Both the position numbers and the translations under genes were made by a program. 64,000 nucleotides of DNA from Lepraria neglecta (Eukaryota; Ascomycota; Lecanoromycetes; Lecanorales; Stereocaulaceae): the NCBI GenBank assembly GCA_033220425.1, contig CM065646.1, forward strand, positions 3,107,501-3,171,500, in the 5' to 3' direction. The notes below the pieces were generated by a model that worked only from the letters and a program-made list of their open reading frames with translations, was not told where the DNA came from and did not search any database. Below are positions 55,397 to 64,000 of the stretch, in pieces (within the stretch, counting starts at the first letter, position 1; the number at the start of each line of letters is the position of its first letter).

Positions 55397-56260
55397 TTAA
55401 TCTCGCCTGTCAGTTTCTCGCGTTAATTGCCGCCCCCGTTCGCTCCACTGCGCCTTCACATTCTCCTCCATCTCGGTTTGCCGAATCAAATTCTGAGGCC
55501 CATATCTCCACTCGATCCTAAGTTCAGGGTATGCAATATCGCATACCTGGGTCGCCATCTCCTTGACCCAGACCGAGTCAGCCTTCAAGTCTTCCTCGGG
55601 CCCCTAATAGTCAATCCATGCTCCCAGAGTGGTGAAATTCATCCGGCCTACTTTGCCCCAGAACTGGCTCCACGTTGCGGAGTAATAAGGAGCATGGATG
55701 CGTCCTCTGATCGCTCCGGGATCTAAGAAGTATTCCCAGTGCAATATCAGATGCTTTATCAGAGTGAATTGATGTGGTCGGAGACACAGGTCGCGGAGGT
55801 AGAGCGAGGCGAGTGGAGAAGAGAACGAGAACATATTCCTCGTGTAAAACAGCGGGTGGGCTTCGGGGTACCACCTGTGGCAGGCTTGGAGGAGGGCAAT
55901 GGGCAGAGTGGAGAACTAATTCGGCTCTGGAATCGCATTCTCCTCTGAGAGTCACTTAATCTTGGGAGGTCGGGTAAGCTGTAGGGTGTCCATTCCCTCT
56001 TCGTCATCATTGGGGCTCCTGTTGTAGACATCGATTCGTTCTAGAAAGGACAGTGGAATGGAGGCATGCTTGTGCGAAATAAGTTTGGCGATGTTGATCA
56101 AGTAGACAATGTTCCCTCCGAGTGTGTGCTCGAAGATGTGCCACCGGATTCCTGGCGGTAGCTTTGCGAAAAAAAGGAGAGTGTCGATGGTCGTTGGGCG
56201 AAAGGGATGCTTGGGAAAGATTGTTACGGGATTTTGGTAGCAGCGATGGACGCTGTTCAA
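55397..56260 (-). pseudogene. DUF7730 / 2EXR-like domain protein, probably broken
   Basis: The N-terminal frame carries LLFFAKLPPGIRWHIFEHTL then GGNIVYLI, the typical start of the fungal DUF7730 domain (usually LPPEIRxxIYE). Downstream, in the same frame, are LLQACHRWYPEAHPLFYTRN, then LRPHQFTLIKHLILHWEYFL and VWVKEMATQVCDIAYPELRI, in the expected order and spacing. About three in-frame stops interrupt it and no splice sites remove them convincingly. The function of the family is unknown; it shares F-box-like features. This is the last relic of the decayed block. The total length would be about 285 residues, normal for the family. Confidence 0.65.
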
Positions 56261-57062
56261 TTACCCGAGAAAGCTCCTCGTCTCCGCTCCGCTCTTGTGT
56301 TTGCTGACGGACTTGGTGTGGTGTCCTCCCTCTGTTGAAGGCGCGGTATAGTAGACTGAAAATCCTTTCCTTCGTGACAAGTCTAAAAGCTAGGACGGTG
56401 CCTAGAAGAATGATGCATAGCTAAACTGCTGCTAACTTATACATGGTTATCCGTCGAACACTGCTCTGACGAAAGTTGATAGACGTGGCAGGTATGTCAA
56501 TGGTAATAAACGCAGGTTTTATGTTTGTATACAAGCAACAAACTGCTCGCGATATTCGCAGGACTAAAAGCGGGGCACTTTCCCAGAATAAATCATTTGG
56601 ATGCTTTTCTTTTTAACGGCCTAGCGATGGCAGAGCGATGCGTTGTAAGTGAGAATGGCATGTTCAGTCAATTTTTGTGAATGAGCGAGGGCTGGAACTC
56701 TAGATCAAAGCTGCGGCCTTTCAATGATAATTCTTGATTTCTTGTTGGCTGGCCGCTATTACCCAGACCCCTCATTATCCCAGATATACGCCAGCTCGAC
56801 TCTTACATGTCTTCTCTCATATTTATCGACCACCACAGAGAGTTATCAAATACTACTTCGTCAAATGCCTCCGAATATCGTCAAGCAGGCCGACCCTGTC
56901 TAGATGAAGCTCACCAGCGGAAGCATTCAAGTACACCCTTGCCTGACTGTTTACACAGATTTCCGTAATCTTTATCTGTCGGTGCCTGAAACAATCCTCC
57001 GGGGCCACTGTCCGGGCATTTTTTCGACCAATAAGTCTCTTGCGGAAGAGGTTTAAGAAGCA
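56261..57062. other. Intergenic, nothing recognised
   Basis: An AT-richer 800-base stretch between the DUF7730 relic and the peptidase-like gene. No gene, repeat or RNA was recognised. Confidence 0.35.
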
Positions 57063-58126
57063 TTACACATCACAGATTACGGGTCGAGTGTCACCTACCA
57101 AAGCATACCATACATAGTCCTCGATATTGAGTTTAGCGTCTAGACCCCCAAACCCTTTCTGAACCAATTTCATTGCTTCATAGGAACCATAAGCCTTGGC
57201 GAGATTGGCAAAGCTCCCCCGCTCGTCATCATTACACTCGCTTGGCTTTAGGATTGGCCCGTCTGGCGTAGAAAACATCAGCATACCTGTTAGAGAGGAG
57301 AATTGGTATCTTGGACTCACTGCCAAGCAACATTGGTGACTGAGTTGAAGTGTCTATATCCAAGACGTACTAACGGCCCCCTGCGGGCGGTGACTGGAGG
57401 CCGTTTTGACCGTAGATGAACGGCAACTTTCAACTTACAATGTCTCATGAAGGAGAAGCGTTCCCAGCATATACATCTTTTAGTCCGTTTTTGGGCCGAC
57501 ATCAGTCACTTAATATTCAGGCTAGCTTTCTCAAATAGACCGCCCCATCCGATGTCATACACTTTGACGTTTTGGTCAGTGCCCCTCAATCCTGTGTTGA
57601 AAGCCTCTACGAGGATTGTTTTCCCATCACCTGCACCCCTTTGATGCGTAATCTTGATTTGTTGAAGGTCTATAGGTCTGACAGGGTTCTCGCCCTCTGG
57701 TGGAGGAGGGACGTTGATTCCGGTAGAATACATTTTCTGCACGGTCCGAAAGATCTTCTTGACATCATCTGCCTGACGCGCTAAGAAATAGCGTTTAAAC
57801 CCATCTTTATTGAGAGCAACCGAAGGATCTGCTTTTAGCACTGCGTCAATTACGTCCACCATGTTGGCGACGGCCTTATAGAAGTAAGGAGTATCGTCTT
57901 CAGATGCGTCCGGAGAATCAAAACGAGCGTTTGGGAAGATGTCTGATGAGTTCGAACCAGGCTCGTAATATATTGGGCTTCCGGAACTTGGGACTTGAAC
58001 AACAACTTTCTGAGGGGTATGATTGTCTGGAAACCCGACCTCAACAAGAAAGAGGAGAGGCCATGAGGAAAATATATTCACAATTGGTAGGAGGCCGAAG
58101 AGAATATGACGGCAGAATCCGATCAT
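57063..58126 (-). CDS. Secreted metallo-endopeptidase-like protein, integrity uncertain
   Basis: The N-terminus (start at 58126) is a signal-anchor-like MIGFCRHILFGLLPIVNIFS. The first exon then reads PYFYKAVANMVDVIDAVLKA and FKRYFLARQADDVKKIFRTV, as in fungal secreted proteins with a lysine-specific/M35-like metallo-endopeptidase domain. A zinc motif HETFH forms only across an intron: LLLHETF ends at 57439 and the second histidine lies at the start of the next exon at 57339. The C-terminal part has AKAYGSYEAM and NIEDYVWYAL, also typical. The join between the first exon (to about 57506) and the LLLHE exon is not resolved; frames disagree there. It may contain a missed short exon, or the gene may have decayed. 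The family assignment is inference from motifs. Confidence 0.6.
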
Positions 58127-59701
58127 CTTTGCGCGTCTGTGACTATTGAGAAATGATAGCGGATCAAAAATTGAAGAGCTAGCATGAGTATTTAAATGAT
58201 TGAAAACTTCCATGACGGCAATCCGTCCGTGTTCCAACGCCACGCGTGGTCGTCTCTAAAAGCAACTCGTGGATGTTGCGAGAGCTGATGACCCTTGTTT
58301 CTCAATTGGAAACTGCCATCACGGTATTTACTCGCTAGAGTAGCTGATCGAGCCTTCGTAGAACATGTCTACGGCATTTGTAACCAATTGGGTAGAGCCA
58401 CGAAGTCGACCTCGGACAAAAAAAGGACTTAACGACTCATGAAAGAGGGTATGGAGGTAAAAAGGCCACTTCTGCGCTGCTGGGTTGCGTGGCTTGCAGA
58501 CGCTCGAACGTGGGCGCGCCTTGGGCATGCGTATTGGGAAGGTTGAAGAAGCTGGTGGAGGACGCCAAGACACACCAGACTTGGTCTTGTCAAAGCCAAA
58601 AAACTACTGCACAGCCTATCCACCTGTAAAATAGGCGCTAAGCTCGTTGATCAATCAAAGATCACGTGTACACTGGAAGAGGTCAAAATAGTCCGGATGT
58701 TCCGCGACCTGACTTCTCGATTCGTGCAGATGTATATGGACCTTCATCAGATAACTGCTACGGTCAGCACAGGGCGAGTGATCATCAGAAAATCATATCA
58801 TGGATCAGTCAGGTGTCCCCGGAAAGGCTTTGGCTGATGTGTAGCCGCTGGACAGCAATGATAAAAGGTGACCAGTCTATGGCGACCATTTCAGCCATAC
58901 TGTTTCGTAGGCTTGCATCGGCTAGTCAAGTCCATGAGTAGGCAACTGATGATCTTTGTAGTTAGCTTGACGCGTAGATTGCCGTGAAAAGAGGACGACA
59001 GAAATCTACCACCAGCTTAGTCAGGGCTTACGCCGATTTTAAGAGGCCGCTCTGGCCGAGCAGGGGTGATGTGGCACCCCATCCTGGTGATGCACCTCTC
59101 TGTTCAACCCATCCCCTTATTCTAACTGATATTCGTATTGCCGATTCCTTAATTTTCTGCGGCAAAGTTTCAGCGCTGACTAAGCGCTTCCAACGCCATT
59201 CGATTTAACAGATTCTAATAGAGCGTTAATTGGATGTAAGACCGGGTGCACTGATGATTGGGTGGCTAATTATTACACATCGTTGCGCTATCTCAAGCAA
59301 ATTGTATGTATATTGGAAATGACCTGGGTACTTGAAGATGTTCAACTGTGAGCCTTGAGCCATACCGAGCCCTCCTTAATCTCGACGATGCTTTTCTAGT
59401 GGCGTCTTCGCTGTTCATCGAAATCTTTAGATTCATGGATTAGAGATCTGACGTGGCTGGATGTAGAATTTTCAATCTGATCTGTTGAGGAACCTAGAAC
59501 CATGTTTCTTAGCTCTCACTAATAGACGTGCGGCTTCTCATCTCAGAGTTGAGTTCCATCACAAAAATCTGGAGGAGCCATTCATGGTAGAGGCAGCTTC
59601 AACACACAGCTAGGAGCTTGTTTGACTGGCTTTGGTACCCCGAGCCACTGCTCGATCATGGCACATTCGAGAGCATGGCTTTGACATTCTACTCTCGCGA
59701 A
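58127..59701. other. Gene-poor 1.5 kb stretch with a relic repeat
   Basis: No gene is supported between the peptidase-like gene and the SNF2 gene. The second copy of a relic repeat is at 59237-59294. The rest shows no motif. Confidence 0.4.
59237..59294. repeat. Relic repeat, copy B
   Basis: It aligns to 55109-55165 in the same orientation. The differences over the first 50 bases are nearly all transitions. The boundaries outside this core cannot be drawn by eye. Confidence 0.7.
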
Positions 59702-62700
59702 TCAGCTCCGTCTAAGTCTGCTGAGGTTAAGGCTGCTTACATCGATCCACTTGTCATGTCCTCGCGCCAGTGCAAATGTTTGCTCTGCTAAATTCCTCTT
59801 CTTAGACTGCTGATGACGAATGCTCTATGCGAGGGTCAGATCTGATGTTGAAGGGAACGAAGCAAGAGTATGGCATACCTCTTCCAGAGTCCTGTTCACA
59901 ATGTAGCGAGTCGTGGTGACCTCTTTCTTCTGGCCAATTCTGTAGACACGATCAAGGGCTTGATCCTCGAGCATGGGGTTCCATTGTGGCTCCATAAGAA
60001 AAACATGGTTAGCAGCTGTCAGATTAAGTCTAGAAACATTAGCCGTAATCCAAATCACATGAACATGAAGTTGCTCCTACCCATTGGCACCACAACGAAG
60101 AGATATTAAAATCGCCCTAATCCGAGGGTCTTCGATGAACGAGTCAAGAGCCTGCTGTCGCTGCTTGGATGGCATTGTCCCATCAACACGGGTATATGAC
60201 ATTTGTATCTCTTTTAGTGCGGTTTCAACAACATCCAAAGTCGTAGTCCAGAATGAGAAGATGATGCTGTAGCAATTATGAGCGGGTGGTTTGAAGGCAC
60301 AAGACGGAGACATACCTTTTGTCAGCATGCGGCAGTTCCGCAACGTCTCTTTGTAGCGCCCTCATTTTTACTGGCAGTCGGGTCATAGGGGCAGGTACCG
60401 GGCCAATGGCAAAATTAGACACAGCGACTGCGAAAAACTCGCAGGAGGGTTGATGTTGGCACCCTCGTTGGTCAAGGCGTGATGTTATATGTGAAAAGGA
60501 GAAACAAGAAGCGCAGAGTATTGTGCCGCACGCAGCAATTTGTGGCTGAAAGAATTCAAGGGCGTCCACGCCCCCAGAAATCGTCTCGTTGCTTCCCTCT
60601 CCTGCTGAGAAGTCCATGTCGCATTTAGAACATCTCGCAACCCCAGTGGAGAGCATTCCATCAAACAAGTCTTGCATTATACTACCATGCATCCCATGAA
60701 CTAGACGCGCGTGGAGCTGAGCTTGGTAATATGTACCGAGGTTGCAGATCTGGCGAAGTGAGTTGATCTTTGTAAGTATATTGGAGTATGTCACAATGTT
60801 TTTATGCTCTGTATGTTGTTGAAAGAAGTTTGTGACGCTATCATTCATGGACTTGTAATGCATGGCTTCTTCGGCTTCAAAATCAACTCTGTGGATTTTG
60901 TCCGTTCGACTAGGCAGATCGATGGCATTTTTGGATCGACGAAGGCAAATTGATATCAGCAAGCTCCTTACTGGCGATTTGTCGACACCTGGCATCAACA
61001 TGGCTCCGAGAGATCTTAGATCGTCATCTGGGGAGACTTTAATGAACTTGAGTAAGCTGGCAAGATCTTCCCATCGGTTTTGTATGGGCGTGCCGGTTAT
61101 CGCCCATCGTATGTTACCGCGAAGACCGTATATGGCTCTGGCCCTTAGATTGGTGCCTGCACGGATCTCATGGGCTGTATCGATAAATTAAAGATGGGTA
61201 GTAGCCACTCAAGACTGAGACTTACCTTCATCCAGGATGATACGACGCCAATTGACGGTGAAAAGAGGCTTGGGTCCGTCATCAAGCCCTCGCCACTCTA
61301 TAGCAACAACATCATAAGTCGTGATCACGATATCATGTGCAAGCATTGCGGTGATGTCATTAGCCCGCTTTGGTCCATGATATCTCCACGAGCGGAGGGT
61401 GTGTGGACGCAGATGTGTCCGAAGCTCCTTTTCCCATGTTCGAAGGATAGAAGGTTGCACAATTAGGAGTGTTGGTCCAAATGCTGACGAGCTTTTGGCC
61501 AATTGTGGCCTGTCTGTTGCTATTAGGGAAATCACGCTCAATGATTTTCCAAGGCCCATGGCGTCAGCAAGAATGCCTCCTCGAACTTCTCCAGGATGAT
61601 AATTAGATATCTCGCCTGTTTCGATGTTCCTGTACCTGGTGAACCGTTAGCTTCTCTGTCAGGAGATATTGCGCTTCAGACGTGACCGCTGGAGATCGTA
61701 CTTAGTAAGCCCATCAAGTTCACTCGGAATAGCCCGCCACTTATCACCATACTTGCTATCTGCTCCCCAGGGGTTTTCTCTCATCAGCATGAAGGATAGA
61801 GCCCGCTTTTGATGGCTAGAAAAGGTTAGAAGACCCAAATACGCACACTATCAAATCCTATGTTGATTCAGACACACACCTGTAGAGTGTTGTTCGAATG
61901 GCAGCTGGTGCTTCTGTTTCCGGTAAGGAGTCCTCCGTCTCCAGGATGGCAGATGGGTCTTCGCTCTGACCCATTGTCTCAATATGAGATAGCGAAAGCT
62001 CTGAATGGAGCTGAAACGTCATAGGTGGGTCTCCATCTCTCCAGAAAAGGCTTTGTGGGTTGATGTAAGGAACATTGCGATCGCAGCAAGAGGGAGACTG
62101 AAGATATTCAGAGCACTGTGAGAGAAATTCGCCTATTGATTCGAACACGTCCATAGACCCATAGAGAACCACTGATAATGAGGCTGACTTGGTCCGTGAC
62201 AGTGCTGTCAGTTTCGCTTGCTGCTTGTTTCGACGGTTACGGGGCTGTTTAGTCACGTTCGGGACCACGTAAGCTTGTAAATCGATGCTCGGATCCTCTT
62301 GCAATATTCTGCACATCTTGGAGTAGCGGAGATCTAGTCTTCCAAGAACAGAACCGTTCTCTGTCTGAAGCTGTAGAGACTCAATGCCAGCTCTGATGGT
62401 GACTGGAATAAATCTAGCATCCGGGCTCAACACAGAGTTGTTCAATTGGTGAATGGCAATGTTATCAAGCTACACAGGTGTGGTGAGCTAGGGTCCATTG
62501 AGAGTATCCAAGCTAACTACTAGGAAGGTTGAGAGAACGCACCATGCCGAAGCACACCTGGTCTCTGGCATCTCTGTTTGAGAGCACATGCTCGTAGCTC
62601 TCATTATGGTTTGGAACGGTGGTAGTAGTCGATATTACCTCATGGATATCGAAGGCTTTTGGGAGGCAGACTTCGGTGCTGCTCGTAGACTGGGTAAGAT

Positions 62701-62977
62701 TGGTCAAGCCTTGGTGAAATTGGTGATCTGATGTGAGTGAATTGAAGTCTGTCCTTGTACTGTCAACCCTGAACGATGTCGACTCTGGAGCAGACACATA
62801 ACAGGAATCATTGCGAAGGCCGACAAACTGCTGACTTCCATTGGATGAGGTGTATTGAGGTAGGTTGGCGAAATTACACCCAGGCCCAGTGTCGCAGCCT
62901 AAGCGAGCTCGTTTCGGGGGCCTGGCGTCCGTCTCCCAGCACCTGCTCCTCTCCGAAGTATCTTCTCCACTTCGCAT
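59702..62977 (-). CDS. SNF2-family (Rad5/Rad16-like) DNA-dependent ATPase
   Basis: Eight exons (62543-62977, 61880-62469, 61702-61815, 61226-61635, 60316-61174, 60081-60266, 59879-60029, 59702-59824) join in consistent phases and give 955 residues. The N-terminal 340 residues are mostly disordered. Helicase motif I reads [13 protein letters not shown], motif II DEAH is completed across an intron (ILDE|AHEIRAG), and motif III is [16 protein letters not shown] Cys-rich stretch, CSKCDMDF then CGTILCASC, sits where Rad5/Rad16-like proteins carry a RING finger but looks incomplete. The C-terminal helicase half has [32 protein letters not shown] and [13 protein letters not shown]. The last exon gives [15 protein letters not shown]. 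The role is probably chromatin remodelling in damage tolerance; ubiquitin-ligase activity is doubtful. Confidence 0.92.
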
Positions 62978-64000
62978 CGTGTCTGCCTTTACACAACAGC
63001 CCTTGTCTCCGAGGCCAATCCACGAGCTGGTGTGAACGAAAATGTTTCATGAGCGTGAGGAGGGTGAGAAATTGTGCTCCCCTCGGCCACCGTCTCAGCC
63101 TCATCTTCGCGATTGGCCACTGCACGTGCAGCCTGCGCACAGCCCCACTCAGCCACTGCTGCCTTGCGACCTTGACGAGGCAGATTCACATAGCCGTGTC
63201 AGTCGAGTCACTACACTTCTCCAAAGCTTTGATCAAGTCTGGCCTGCTCCTCGAGTGGACACGCAATCGCAGGGAGCAATGCCTGCCTCAGTCCAGCTTC
63301 TCTTCTCTGGGACACCACGCCTTGACGGCTTATGCCGCGTGCACCACTTCTTGGAGGACTAGGGTGTCACTTCGATACTGCTCATGCTGAGCTATCTGTT
63401 AAATGATATAGGTCACCCTTATACACTCCTACGCGATCGTTGCCCGTTGTCATTATAAGCAAAGCCACCTCTTTGTACGAACCCTACGAACCTTGGCTCT
63501 CGAGGCCCATCTATCTCTCCCTACGCTATATCATCGGCCCCTGTGAAGACTTGAAATACTACACGTTGGACTAGTACCTTGTTGCTCGCTTTCCCTCGAG
63601 TAATGTATTCAGTTGCTGGCTAGTATCAGGGAGTTTGCAGCATCGATGAGCACATGCAGTTGCTATCGACTCATTACGCGGTACCAGGACACGCTGCTTT
63701 GTGAGACCAGAAATACTACATCTTTGAAGACTACATGAACTGGCTGTGTACATCTTAGGTCACGAAAGAGCCTACTACATCCAAAGACTGTCATCACATA
63801 CTCTTACCTCCACCGCTTTTACTTTTTAGTCTTTACCAGAGACGCCCTCTCTAGGTCTTTGAACCTCGACTTCTGGGACTCATAGTCGTACAAGCTGCAA
63901 TCCTCTCCAAGTTGGCTTTCTTCGCGTTAGTAGGCTAGGGATGGCCTCAACTTCCAGTGCTACGCCGCCTGCATCGTTCAGCGCTGCATTTGAACGGCTT
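62978..64000. other. Upstream region of the SNF2 gene
   Basis: About 1 kb holds the SNF2 promoter and no supported gene. Overlapping plus-strand frames at 62776-63390 are shadows of the first SNF2 exon and its leader. Nothing is recognised near the window end. Confidence 0.4.

Noticed and set aside
1-64000. CRISPR array, LTR element or complete DNA transposon
   Set aside because: No spaced direct repeats, paired long terminal repeats, terminal inverted repeats with target duplications, or transposase, integrase or reverse transcriptase motifs were recognised on either strand.

Overview
The window is nuclear DNA of a filamentous ascomycete (Pezizomycotina). The evidence is short spliceosomal introns of about 49-107 bases with GTNNGN...AG borders, dense housekeeping genes on both strands, and fungal-specific families: HET, fungal rhodopsin-like membrane proteins, DUF7730, Mus7/MMS22 and a fungal GatC/Gta3-type subunit. 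No tRNA, rRNA, CRISPR array or complete transposon was recognised.

Region 1 (0.5-12.9 kb) is conserved: ribosomal protein S8, a calcineurin-like phosphoesterase with a minisatellite in its intron, an unknown three-exon gene, a very long intronless DOCK-family exchange factor, and the divergently transcribed AAA+ ATPase Mgs1/WRNIP1. Region 2 (13-20.6 kb) is accessory: a broken HET-domain gene and a rhodopsin-domain membrane protein whose five exons join in frame. Region 3 (20.6-38.4 kb) is again housekeeping: DPH1, a small one-helix protein that is split by an intron and easy to miss, a DUF2470 membrane protein with an apparent homopolymer frameshift, a secreted His-rich glycoprotein, SEC17 (six exons, one GC-AG intron), a mitochondrial GatC/Gta3-like subunit, HMG-CoA lyase with a proline-rich insert, and Mus7/MMS22.

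Region 4 (38.6-56.3 kb) is a graveyard of tailoring-enzyme genes: relics of a cytochrome P450, a 3-beta-HSD/NSDHL-like dehydrogenase, a multicopper oxidase, an FAD-linked oxidase, two short-chain dehydrogenases, two rhodopsin-domain proteins and a DUF7730 gene. The mix suggests a decayed secondary-metabolite locus. The rhodopsin/SDR pair occurs twice, in one case with the SDR inverted, so a duplication followed by decay is likely. Several of the stops could have come from TGG or CAG codons, as RIP (repeat-induced point mutation) would produce, but this was not measured.

Region 5 (57-63 kb) holds a secreted metallo-endopeptidase-like gene of uncertain integrity and an eight-exon SNF2/Rad5-like ATPase whose exon phases all join. 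Mgs1, Mus7/MMS22 and the Rad5-like ATPase all belong to replication-stress families, but they are widely spaced and nothing in the sequence shows co-regulation. Exon borders were assigned by hand from frame, splice signals and family motifs.
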